Shown: in pieces, positions 17,237-25,489 of the stretch
Position numbering within the stretch: the first letter of the stretch is position 1
How the letters are laid out: each line of letters begins with the position of its first letter
From: Paenibacillus lemnae
GTDB taxonomy: Bacteria; Bacillota; Bacilli; Paenibacillales; Paenibacillaceae
Reading direction: 5' to 3'
DNA: 64,000 bases
NCBI RefSeq assembly: GCF_012933385.1
Contig: NZ_JABBPN010000020.1
Coordinates: 1-64,000 of the forward strand
Made by a program: the position numbers and the translations under genes
The notes under the pieces: model-generated
What the model saw: only the letters and a program-made list of their open reading frames with translations
Databases searched by the model: none
What the model was told of the DNA's origin: nothing

Positions 17237-17650
17237 ATGCTGCCGTCAGATCACTTCAGCGAGGGTCCTGGTCCCGCTTTTGGTTTTATGTTTACCCTGG
17301 TTCCCATATTTATCGGGATTGTGTTTATCATTGTTATTGGAGGAATCGTTTTTAACGGCGTACGTTATATGAAAAATGCAAAATCACCCCGTTCGTCCGA
17401 ATACGCCAGAATTATCTCCAAGCGGACAGAGGTCCGCGGCTCCGGTCATCACCATCACGGTTCAGATCACACCGGAGGCTCAGCCCGAACGCATTACTAC
17501 ATCACCCTGGAATTTGATAATGGAGAGCGCAAGGAATATCTCGATGTGAAAAAGCTGTATGGTCTCGTCGCGGAGGGGGATACCGGTTATGCCTCTATAC
17601 AAGGCGACTGGATCGTCGCCTTTGAACGGGAAGTTTCCGGAGCATTATAA
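17237..17650 (+). CDS. DUF2500 membrane protein
   Basis: A 137-residue protein with one N-terminal transmembrane helix (about residues 12-35) and a C-terminal beta-rich DUF2500 domain (YYITLEFDNGERKEYLDV through VAFERE). A histidine cluster (GHHHHG) lies between them. The function of the family is unknown. The start is ATG at 17237, six bases after AAGGAGGT; a TTG directly abutting that site is too close. It diverges from the ECF sigma module and has an ECF-type promoter, so it may belong to that envelope-stress regulon. It ends at a strong shared terminator. Confidence 0.8.
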   Translation: MLPSDHFSEGPGPAFGFMFTLVPIFIGIVFIIVIGGIVFNGVRYMKNAKSPRSSEYARIISKRTEVRGSGHHHHGSDHTGGSARTHYYITLEFDNGERKEYLDVKKLYGLVAEGDTGYASIQGDWIVAFEREVSGAL

Positions 17651-17656
17651 AATAAA

Positions 17657-17704
17657 ACAGCCGCTGGCCCGGACTTAGCATCAAGTCCAAACCAGCGGCT
17701 GTTG
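17657..17704. terminator. Bidirectional terminator
   Basis: AACAGCCGCTGG pairs with CCAGCGGCTGTT, with an inner GGACTT/AAGTCC stem. It lies between the convergent DUF2500 and nupQ-type genes. Confidence 0.85.
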
Positions 17705-17733
17705 TTATGTTGTCATTCCATATCGTATGGCGC

Positions 17734-18684
17734 TTAGCGCTTGCCTGAATCGAACGGCTCCCCAACCGCCTTCGGCGCATTGGAGGATTTCGAGAAAATC
17801 ACCAGGGCAATGAGGGTCACCACATAAGGGAATACCTTCAGCACGACCGGCGGAATCACGGCCAGGGAAGGAATAACCTGAGATACGTTGGCGACCGTAC
17901 TGGCAAACCCGAAGAAGAAGGTGGCGGCCAGGACGCCCAGCGGTCTCCACTGACCGAAGATCAGGGAGGCCAGCGCCAGGAACCCGAGCCCGGATACATT
18001 CCCGTTAAACTCACCGGAGTAGGTCATCAGGATGGCGGCACCGCCAAGACCGGAGAAGGCACCGGAGATCATCACACCGACATAGCGCATCGACTGCACC
18101 CGTACCCCGGCGGCTTCTGCGGCATGCGGATGCTCCCCGCAGGCACGCAGACGCATGCCAAACGGCGTCTTGTAGAGCGCGATCGTGCTGATCACCAGGA
18201 TCAGCAGCACGAACCAGGTCACCGCATAGGTTCGGGTAAAGAACAGATCGCCGATAATCGGAATGGACGATAGCAGCGGCACCTCAAAGGGTGCAAACGT
18301 AGAGATACGGATGTTCCCGCTGCCTGTCATATTCCGCGCCAGAAAAATGGTCAGTGCACCGGCAATCAGATTGATCGCCGTACCGCTGATAATCTGGTTG
18401 GCACTGAGATTAATGCTGGCGAAGGCATGCAGCAGCGAGAACAGCATGCCTGCGGCCATGGCCGCAAGCAATCCTACCCACAGCACCCAGGCGTCATTCG
18501 GATACTGCTCCTGCAGTCTGGAGGCCACGAAGGCCCCCATAAAGGAACCGACAATCATCAGGCCGTCGAGACCAATATTGACGACCCCGCTTCGTTCACT
18601 GAACAGTGCGCCCAGGGCGGTAATCAGCAGCGGAATCGTGAAGACGATGGCATACGGAAAAATTTGCTCAAGTGTCGTCCACAT
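17734..18684 (-). CDS. nupQ: Nucleoside ABC importer permease (NupQ/YufQ type)
   Basis: A 316-residue inner-membrane subunit of the BPD_transp_2 permease family with about nine helices, the last gene of the nup operon. The conserved GVVNIGLDGLMIVG segment and later LGFLALASLIFGQW are characteristic of Bmp-linked nucleoside permeases. The chosen start (ATG at 18684) has AGGGGGGC upstream and lies four bases after the nupP stop. The frame is open for 11 more codons upstream, but that part overlaps nupP without a ribosome site. It should pair with NupP to form the transmembrane channel. Confidence 0.9.
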   Translation of the reverse strand: MWTTLEQIFPYAIVFTIPLLITALGALFSERSGVVNIGLDGLMIVGSFMGAFVASRLQEQYPNDAWVLWVGLLAAMAAGMLFSLLHAFASINLSANQIISGTAINLIAGALTIFLARNMTGSGNIRISTFAPFEVPLLSSIPIIGDLFFTRTYAVTWFVLLILVISTIALYKTPFGMRLRACGEHPHAAEAAGVRVQSMRYVGVMISGAFSGLGGAAILMTYSGEFNGNVSGLGFLALASLIFGQWRPLGVLAATFFFGFASTVANVSQVIPSLAVIPPVVLKVFPYVVTLIALVIFSKSSNAPKAVGEPFDSGKR

Positions 18685-18688
18685 CTGT

Positions 18689-19738
18689 TCAGCCCCCCTG
18701 CTTCTTATTCGCCGCACGGCGCGATTTGTATTTACGATACAGGCGGTCGATCAATATGCTGGTCGCCGCAAAATAAATGATAATGGCAATAATCGAGTCC
18801 GCAATCTCCGGCGGAATCTCGGTCATCGCGTTCATGAAACCGCGCCCGGAATAGAGCAGTCCGAAGAAAATCGCGGACACCAGCACACCCAGCGGCGCGT
18901 TGGCTCCCAGCAGGGCGACCGCAATGCCGTCAAAGCCCTGGGTCGGCAAAATGCCGATCTGAATGCTGGATGCATTCCCCGCATACTGTGCCACACCAGC
19001 CAGGCCGGCGATGCCGCCCGAAATGAACATGGACATGACGATACTGCGCTTCACAGCAATCCCTGCATATTCAGCAGCATGCCGGTTGAAACCGACCGCC
19101 TTCAGTTCATAACCGAGCGTGGTCCTGTTAATCAGAAACCCGGTGATCAGAACACTAATGATCGCGATGAAAAAGCCCAGGTTGACGTAAGAGCCCTGGA
19201 ACAGTTCACTGAGCCAGTTTTCGTGAAACAGTGCATTGGCAGGAAGCTGCCTGGACTCCGTTTCACTTCCGCCTTTAAAGTACGAAGGAATGGCATAAAA
19301 TACCGTCCAGTACGCAATCCAGTTCATCATGATCGTGGACACGACCTCGTGTACATTGTATCTGGCTTTCAAAATCCCGGGAATCAGCGCCCACAGTGCG
19401 CCGCCGAGGAATCCGACCAGCACCATGAGCAGCAGCAGCACCGCACGGGGCAGGTCAACCAAATGGCCGACCGCCGTCGCACAGAAGCCGCCGAACAGCA
19501 TCTGTCCTGCTGCTCCGATGTTAAACAGCCCTGTACGGAATGCAAAAGCAACGGACAGACCGGTCAAGATTAGCGGTGTGGCTGTAGCCAGCGTATTCCC
19601 GATCCGTTCCGGATTTTTGAGTCCTCCTTCGAAGAGGAACTTATAGCCTTCTGCCGGATTATGTCCGGTCAGGGCCATGAGCAGAGCGCCTGCTGCCAGT
19701 CCGAGCAGGACGGCAGCCAGCGATTTTATCATATTCAT
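18689..19738 (-). CDS. nupP: Nucleoside ABC importer permease (NupP/YufP type)
   Basis: A 349-residue permease with about ten transmembrane helices. It contains the family segment FRTGLFNIGAAGQMLFGG and a cytoplasmic coupling region with GFNRHAAEYAG that docks on the ATPase. Its start overlaps the nupO stop by four bases (ATGA), which indicates translational coupling, and GAGGAGGG sits at proper spacing. The length agrees closely with the B. subtilis homologue. It forms the membrane pore together with NupQ. Confidence 0.92.
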   Translation of the reverse strand: MNMIKSLAAVLLGLAAGALLMALTGHNPAEGYKFLFEGGLKNPERIGNTLATATPLILTGLSVAFAFRTGLFNIGAAGQMLFGGFCATAVGHLVDLPRAVLLLLMVLVGFLGGALWALIPGILKARYNVHEVVSTIMMNWIAYWTVFYAIPSYFKGGSETESRQLPANALFHENWLSELFQGSYVNLGFFIAIISVLITGFLINRTTLGYELKAVGFNRHAAEYAGIAVKRSIVMSMFISGGIAGLAGVAQYAGNASSIQIGILPTQGFDGIAVALLGANAPLGVLVSAIFFGLLYSGRGFMNAMTEIPPEIADSIIAIIIYFAATSILIDRLYRKYKSRRAANKKQGG

Positions 19739-21264
19739 GCGCTGCCCTCCTCTTTTCCATAACCGGCCATCATCAGGCCCAGCTCCTGTTCGTTTGTTTC
19801 GGCAGCGTGGACAATGCCGACCAGTTCCCCATTGTTAATGACCGCAATGCGGTCTGACAAATTCAGAATCTCGTCGAGCTCCAGCGACACGAGCAGGACC
19901 GCTTTTCCTTTATCGCGCTGCTCTACGAGACGGCGGTGTATATATTCAATGGACCCGACGTCCAGTCCCCGGGTCGGCTGGACCGCGATCAGCAGATCCG
20001 GATCCCGCTCCACTTCCCGTCCAATAATCGCTTTCTGCTGATTTCCTCCGGACAAGGAGCGGACAACCGACCGGCCGCCGCTGCCAGAGCGCACATCAAA
20101 ACTCTCGATGATATGCTCCGCATGCTTGCGCATAACGCCCGGCTTCAGCAGCCCGTTCTTGGAATAAGGCGGACGATTGTAAACTTCCAGAATCATATTC
20201 TCTTCCAGCGTGTAATCCAGCACCAGTCCCCGCTTGTGCCGGTCCTCCGGAATGTGCCCAATGCCGCTCTCATTCCGCTGGCGGATCGACAAATCCTCGA
20301 TCGGCTTACCGTTCAGAAGCACGGAGCCGCTTTCCGCTTTATGGAGGCCAGTGATCGCCTCGATCAGCTCGGTCTGGCCATTGCCATCCACACCGGCAAT
20401 GCCGACAATCTCGCCAGCACAGATATTCAGGTTGAACGATTTCACCGCATCGACCTTCTTGCTGTTCTTCACGGTCAGCGAGGAAACCTCCAGCACGGTT
20501 TCACCCGGATGGCTCTCTTTCTTGTCTACTTTGAACGATACGCTGCGTCCCACCATCATTTCGGCCATCGTCTCGCGACTGGTCTCTGCCACTTGGACGG
20601 TGCCGATCGTTTTCCCGCGGCGGATGACCGTACAGCGGTCTGCCACAGCTTTAATCTCTTTCAGCTTATGGGTAATCAGAATGATGGACTTGCCTTCATT
20701 CGTCAGATTTTTCATAATGCCCTGCAAATCCAGAATTTCCTGAGGGGTCAGTACCGCTGTCGGTTCGTCGAAGATCAGAACCTCCGCATCACGGTACAGC
20801 ATTTTCAATATTTCCACCCTCTGCTGCATGCCCACCGAGATCTCCTCGATTTTGGCATAGGGATCGACATTCAGACCGTACTGCTTGGACAGCTCGCCTA
20901 CCCGCTTGGCCGCCCTCTTCACATCCAGAAACAGTCCGAATTTACGGGTTTCACTGCCCAGAATAATATTCTCTGTAACAGTAAAGGGCTCAACCAGCTT
21001 GAAATGCTGATGCACCATCCCGATGCCCAGCTTATTGGCAACATTCGGATTGGCAATCCGAACCTCCTTGCCTTTCACTCTAATTCGGCCGCGGTCAGGC
21101 TGATACATCCCGAATAAAATACTCATCAGGGTTGATTTACCCGCCCCGTTCTCGCCGAGCAGGGCATGAATCTCCCCTTTCTGCAGCTGGAGCGTGATAT
21201 CGTCATTGGCAACGATGCCCGGAAATTCCTTGCGGATGCCCTCCATCTCGACAACGTAGTCCAT
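19735..21264 (-). CDS. nupO: Nucleoside ABC importer ATP-binding protein with two ATPase domains (NupO type)
   Basis: A 509-residue cytoplasmic ATPase with two tandem ABC domains, as in sugar and nucleoside importers of the RbsA/MglA class. The first half has Walker A GENGAGKST and Walker B VLIFDEPTAVL. The second half has a degenerate Walker A (GVDGNGQTE) and LSGGNQQKAIIGRE. This asymmetry is normal for the family. It drives uptake through NupP/NupQ. A terminator-like hairpin separates it from nupN upstream. Confidence 0.93.
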   Translation of the reverse strand: MDYVVEMEGIRKEFPGIVANDDITLQLQKGEIHALLGENGAGKSTLMSILFGMYQPDRGRIRVKGKEVRIANPNVANKLGIGMVHQHFKLVEPFTVTENIILGSETRKFGLFLDVKRAAKRVGELSKQYGLNVDPYAKIEEISVGMQQRVEILKMLYRDAEVLIFDEPTAVLTPQEILDLQGIMKNLTNEGKSIILITHKLKEIKAVADRCTVIRRGKTIGTVQVAETSRETMAEMMVGRSVSFKVDKKESHPGETVLEVSSLTVKNSKKVDAVKSFNLNICAGEIVGIAGVDGNGQTELIEAITGLHKAESGSVLLNGKPIEDLSIRQRNESGIGHIPEDRHKRGLVLDYTLEENMILEVYNRPPYSKNGLLKPGVMRKHAEHIIESFDVRSGSGGRSVVRSLSGGNQQKAIIGREVERDPDLLIAVQPTRGLDVGSIEYIHRRLVEQRDKGKAVLLVSLELDEILNLSDRIAVINNGELVGIVHAAETNEQELGLMMAGYGKEEGSA

Positions 21265-21315
21265 GGGTTCGGCTCTCTCCTTTTTGTGTCCCGGCAGCGG
21301 GGAATCTTCAATCTC

Positions 21316-21350
21316 ATAAAAAAAGACGGAATGTGCTCCGTCTTTTTTTT
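21316..21350 (-). terminator. Terminator or attenuator between nupN and nupO
   Basis: AAAAAGACGGA and TCCGTCTTTTT form a symmetrical stem flanked by A and T runs. It lies within the nup operon, between the binding-protein gene and the ATPase gene, so partial termination would leave the binding-protein message most abundant. Confidence 0.75.
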
Positions 21351-21442
21351 GTGCTTTACATAAAGTTAAAAGTTACCCTTCTGGATGGCTGCGATGGCAA
21401 GTGTTCTTACGACCGCTATTGAAAGGTAATCTTTTGTTCAAA

Positions 21443-22552
21443 TTACGGAAGCAAGTCGCCTTGCTCCGCTGAAACAGTGATTTCACCGGATTTGATTTTC
21501 TCCAGCACCTCATCAACCTGCTTCAGAACCTCTTCGCTCAGGTTCGGGTTCTCAGCCGGAAGGCCGACACCGTCACTCTTGGCATCCAGGGTAAGGGTTT
21601 GTCCACCCGGGAATTTCCCTTCCGTTTCTGCTTTGATCATGTCATAGGCTGCTTGGTCGATCTTCTTCACGGCCGAAGTCAGGACAACCGACTTGTCGCC
21701 ATAGACACCGTCATTGTACTGGTCTACGTCAACGCCGACGATCCATACCTCGTCTCCGCCCTTCGCGCGGGTTACAGCTTCCTGGATCGCACCGACACCG
21801 ACGCCGCCTGCTGCTGCGAAGATAACCTTCACGCCATTGCTGTACATTTGGGAAGCCAGCTGGCCGCCTGCTGCTACGTTATCAAACGTGCCTTGATAAA
21901 CCACATTGTCTTTCTTGATCTCCACTTTGGTATCGAGATTCTCGTTCGCATAGTTCAGGCCCTGCTGGAATCCCCAGTTAAACTTCTGTACCGGTGGAAT
22001 TTGAATACCTCCGATGAAGCCGGCTTCGCCTTCCTTCAATTGCAGGGCTGTTGCTACACCTGCGAGGAAACCGGACTCCTGCTCGGCAAAGAAGATGGAA
22101 ACGGTGTTGTCTGCAACGACCGGCTTAGCATCCGGTTCGCCAGAGTTTGGTGCTCCGTCAATCAGAACAAATTTAGCGTCTTTATACTTTTCTTGTGCTT
22201 TAAAGATCGCCGTTTCGAACTTAAAGCCCGGTGTGACGATGAATTTGTACCCGGCATCATACAGATTGCCGATTTCCTTCGTGTATTCCGCTTCTGTCGT
22301 TCCGGCTGGCTTCTGATACTTTAATCCTGTACCGAAATCCTTGTTCGCTCTCTCAATACCTTCGTATGTTCCCTGATTAAAAGACTTATCGTCAATGGTA
22401 CCTGCATCTGTAACCATACCTACTGTAAAGCTGGCTTTCGGTGCTTCCCCCCCGGCTCCGCCGGTTGCACCTTCTTCTGGTTTGCTTCCACAGCCGGCAA
22501 GCATGCTGACCGACAGTGCAAGACTGAGTAAAGACATAACCCCTTTTTTCAT
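21443..22552 (-). CDS. nupN: BMP-family nucleoside-binding lipoprotein (NupN type)
   Basis: A 369-residue surface lipoprotein that captures nucleosides for the importer. The signal peptide ends at the lipobox LAGC. The mature part has the BMP fold markers GMVTDAGTIDDKSFNQ near the N-terminus and GVDVDQYND in the second lobe. Downstream neighbours are its ATPase and two permeases. The start at 22552 has AGGAGGG ten bases upstream; an earlier in-frame ATG would place 11 extra residues before the signal peptide. A sigma-A promoter overlapping a PurR box lies 56-101 bases ahead. Confidence 0.93.
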   Translation of the reverse strand: MKKGVMSLLSLALSVSMLAGCGSKPEEGATGGAGGEAPKASFTVGMVTDAGTIDDKSFNQGTYEGIERANKDFGTGLKYQKPAGTTEAEYTKEIGNLYDAGYKFIVTPGFKFETAIFKAQEKYKDAKFVLIDGAPNSGEPDAKPVVADNTVSIFFAEQESGFLAGVATALQLKEGEAGFIGGIQIPPVQKFNWGFQQGLNYANENLDTKVEIKKDNVVYQGTFDNVAAGGQLASQMYSNGVKVIFAAAGGVGVGAIQEAVTRAKGGDEVWIVGVDVDQYNDGVYGDKSVVLTSAVKKIDQAAYDMIKAETEGKFPGGQTLTLDAKSDGVGLPAENPNLSEEVLKQVDEVLEKIKSGEITVSAEQGDLLP

Positions 22553-22607
22553 CTGGGTAGACCCTCCTAATGTGTTTGCTGACAAACCAGCGAGTTTGTA
22601 CTATTAC

Positions 22608-22653
22608 AATATATTAATAAAAGCGACGCATTTCAACAAAAATGTTCGGTTTT
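22608..22653 (-). promoter_or_regulatory. Sigma-A promoter with PurR box for the nup operon
   Basis: On the minus strand TTGAAA (22631-22636), a 17-base spacer and TATATT (22608-22613) form a strong promoter. Directly upstream, 22641-22653 reads AAAACCGAACATT, a perfect match to the B. subtilis PurBox AWWWCCGAACWWT. A degenerate partner (CGAC at 22624-22627) lies 17 bases from the TTCG core, the spacing known for paired PurBoxes. Repression by PurR when purines are plentiful is inferred. Confidence 0.7.
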
Positions 22654-22705
22654 TAACCAAAATGCATCTTTAACGCGGTAAAACGTTTCAGGAATAAACA
22701 CCAAA

Positions 22706-22736
22706 AGCCGAACAGCAAGCAAGCTGCTATTCGGCT
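22706..22736 (-). terminator. Terminator of the P-type ATPase gene
   Basis: AGCCGAA and TTCGGCT form the outer stem, with GCAAGC/AGCTGC inside. TTTTGGTGTTT follows on the minus strand. Confidence 0.7.
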
Positions 22737-22743
22737 CTTGAAA

Positions 22744-25386
22744 CTAGGCTTCAGAAGTCTTCTTCATACGTAAAAACACCTTGATGATCTCATTCAGGAA
22801 CAGTGGAATCAGCGCGAGCCCGATCACCAGTCCCCAGTCCGGCAGGCTCAGATTCTGAACCTTGAATGCCGCCGCCAGGAAAGGCACACTGATCGAAATG
22901 TACTGGAGTACAAGTCCGGCAATCACGGCAAAGACCAGGAACTTGTTGGAGAAGACGCCCACCTGAAAGATCGACTTGGTCGCACTTCGTTTAGTGAAAG
23001 CATAAAAAAGCTGCGACGCGGCCAGCACAACGAAGGACATCGTGCGGGCATAAGTCATCGCTTCTTCCGAGATGTTGCTGTCACGAAGGCCATATCCGAA
23101 TTCCCGCAGCCCCAGATAGAAGGCCAGCAGTGTCAACGATCCGATCAGCACACCGCCCAGAACCGCTTGAAAAGCGGCTCCTCCGGCAAAGAAGCTTTCC
23201 TTCGGATTCCTCGGTTTTTTCTTCATGACATCCTTCTCACCAGGATCTACGCCGAGCGCGATGGCCGGCAGTGTATCTGTCACCAGATTGATCCACAGGA
23301 TCTGCGTCGCCAGCAGGGGCAGCGGCCAGAAGAACAGGATGGATGCCAGGATGGCAACGACCTCCCCGAAGTTACAGGAGAGCAGGAATGTCACGGTCTT
23401 GCGGATGTTGGCATAGATATTCCGGCCTTCCCGAATCGCATGCACGATCGTGGTGAAATTATCATCTGTCAAAATCATATCGCTGGCACCCTTGGATACA
23501 TCGGTTCCTGTAATCCCCATGGCCACGCCGATATCCGCATTCTTCAGCGAAGGCGCATCATTCACGCCATCCCCGGTCATAGAAACAATGTTCCCCTGTG
23601 CCCGGAACGCCTTGACAATCTTGACCTTATGCTCCGGAGATACCCGCGCAAATACTCGCATATCACGGATCTTCGTGGAGAACTCCTCATCGGACAGCTC
23701 ATCAATCTCGGCACCTGTCATGCTCTGCTCCAATGAACTCGCAATCTCAAGCTCTTTGGCGATCGCAACGGCCGTATTCTTGTGGTCTCCGGTAATCATG
23801 ATCGGCGTAATGCCGGCCATTTTGGCTTCCCGGATGGAATCCTTGACCTCGATTCGTGGAGGATCGATCATGCCGACAAAACCAAGGAACGTCAGATCGG
23901 ACTCCATCTCTTCCGGAGATATCTGCGATGCCGTGTTCTTGTACGCGGCAGCCAGCACCCGAAGCGCATCATCCGACATCTGTTCGGCCGCCTGCAGGTA
24001 CTGTGCCTTCAGCTCCTCTGTTAAAGGCACGACTTCATGGTTCACGACCGCGGTGGTGGAGATCTCCATGATCTGATCGATGGCGCCTTTGGTATGCACA
24101 CGGAACCCATCTGGCGTCCGGTTCAGTGTAGACATCAGCTTCCGGTCTGAATCAAACGGTCGTTCCGATACTCGTTTGTACTCCGCATCCATGGACTTCT
24201 TGGACAAGCCGTTCTCTTCTCCGTAACGGACCAGAGCCACCTCTGTCGGATCTCCTGTGCCTTCTCCATTCTCATAGGTCGCATCCGAACACAGCACAAA
24301 AGCTTTTATCATTTCCACCGGAGGGTCTTCCCCTGCCCCCTGTTCAGACTCAGACAGCACGTAGTTCTTCACCACGGTCATCTTGTTCTGGGTCAGCGTT
24401 CCTGTCTTATCCGAACAAATGATATTCACTGAACCCAACGTCTCTACAGCAGGCAGCTTTTTGACGATCGCATGGATCTTCGACATTCGAGTGACGCCCA
24501 GCGAGAGCACGATGGCTACAATAGCTGGCAAACCTTCCGGAATCGCAGCTACAGCCAGACTGATGGCTGTTAAGAACAGCTCGAACAGATCCCGGCCCTG
24601 GATCAGTCCAATGACGAAGATCAGCACACAGACGCCGATCGCAATGTAGCCCAGCGTTTTTCCAAGCTCCTCCAGCTTCTTCTGAAGCGGCGTCAGCTTC
24701 TGGTCGTCGACATCCAGCGCCTGTGCGATTTTGCCCATTTCGGTGTCCATTGCAGTTCCTACAGCAATTCCTTCCCCGCGGCCGTAAGTGACCAGTGTGG
24801 ACATAAACGCCATGTTAGAACGGTCACCCACCGGGGTTTTCGGATCCTGATGTATATCTTCCGCCTTCTTGTCTGAAGGCACCGATTCACCGGTCAGGGC
24901 GGATTCTTCAATCTGCAGATTAGCACTTTCAATCAGCCTTAAATCGGCAGGTATGTATCTTCCAGCATCCAGGATAACGATATCGCCCGGCACGATATCT
25001 ACCGAATCAATCTCCCTTACCTCGGCGTCGCGCCTGACGAGCGATTTCGGTGTGGTCATCTGCTGCAGAGCCTCAATAGCCTTCTCTGCCTTCTGCTCCT
25101 GAAATACGCCGATGGCCGCATTCAGCAGCACCACCGCCAGAATGATGACAGCGTCCATGTACTCCCCGACAATGAGGGTCACGACTGCCGCTCCAAGCAG
25201 AACATAGATCAGCATATCCTTCAGCTGGGAGAAGAACAGTACAGCCAAACTTTTCTTCGGCTTCCCTTTCAGTTGATTACGTCCGTATTTCTCCCGTCTG
25301 CTCCGGGCCTCTTCTGCACTCAGCCCTGAAGCCGGATCACTGCCAAGCTCCCGGACAACCTCTTCCCGGGATTTGGAATACCACAT
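22744..25386 (-). CDS. P-type Ca2+-transporting ATPase (SERCA-like)
   Basis: An 880-residue membrane pump that probably exports Ca2+ using ATP. It has the cation-ATPase N-terminal domain, an actuator domain with TGES, the phosphorylation motif DKTGTLT (the phosphorylated Asp is about residue 326), a hinge TGDGVNDAPSL and about ten helices. The IPEGLP motif in helix 4 and NLVTDTLPA in helix 6 are typical of Ca2+-type pumps. A GTG four codons upstream (25395) lies too close to the GAGGGG ribosome site, so the ATG at 25386 is preferred. It is monocistronic. Mn2+ is an alternative substrate. Confidence 0.92.
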   Translation of the reverse strand: MWYSKSREEVVRELGSDPASGLSAEEARSRREKYGRNQLKGKPKKSLAVLFFSQLKDMLIYVLLGAAVVTLIVGEYMDAVIILAVVLLNAAIGVFQEQKAEKAIEALQQMTTPKSLVRRDAEVREIDSVDIVPGDIVILDAGRYIPADLRLIESANLQIEESALTGESVPSDKKAEDIHQDPKTPVGDRSNMAFMSTLVTYGRGEGIAVGTAMDTEMGKIAQALDVDDQKLTPLQKKLEELGKTLGYIAIGVCVLIFVIGLIQGRDLFELFLTAISLAVAAIPEGLPAIVAIVLSLGVTRMSKIHAIVKKLPAVETLGSVNIICSDKTGTLTQNKMTVVKNYVLSESEQGAGEDPPVEMIKAFVLCSDATYENGEGTGDPTEVALVRYGEENGLSKKSMDAEYKRVSERPFDSDRKLMSTLNRTPDGFRVHTKGAIDQIMEISTTAVVNHEVVPLTEELKAQYLQAAEQMSDDALRVLAAAYKNTASQISPEEMESDLTFLGFVGMIDPPRIEVKDSIREAKMAGITPIMITGDHKNTAVAIAKELEIASSLEQSMTGAEIDELSDEEFSTKIRDMRVFARVSPEHKVKIVKAFRAQGNIVSMTGDGVNDAPSLKNADIGVAMGITGTDVSKGASDMILTDDNFTTIVHAIREGRNIYANIRKTVTFLLSCNFGEVVAILASILFFWPLPLLATQILWINLVTDTLPAIALGVDPGEKDVMKKKPRNPKESFFAGGAAFQAVLGGVLIGSLTLLAFYLGLREFGYGLRDSNISEEAMTYARTMSFVVLAASQLFYAFTKRSATKSIFQVGVFSNKFLVFAVIAGLVLQYISISVPFLAAAFKVQNLSLPDWGLVIGLALIPLFLNEIIKVFLRMKKTSEA

Positions 25387-25489
25387 ATCATGCACCCCTC
25401 GTCTTCGTGATAAAATCCAACTATAGGTATTGTAAACCTAATGATGTGAAAATAATCCCGAAGCCGGTACAACCATCCAAAAAGGAGGT

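Noticed and set aside
19936-21117. A 393-codon plus-strand open frame opposite nupO
   Set aside because: It is antisense to conserved ABC ATPase motifs and has no start signals of its own.
22586-22700. Possible purine riboswitch ahead of nupN
   Set aside because: The conserved purine-aptamer core and paired loops are absent; a PurR box explains purine control better.
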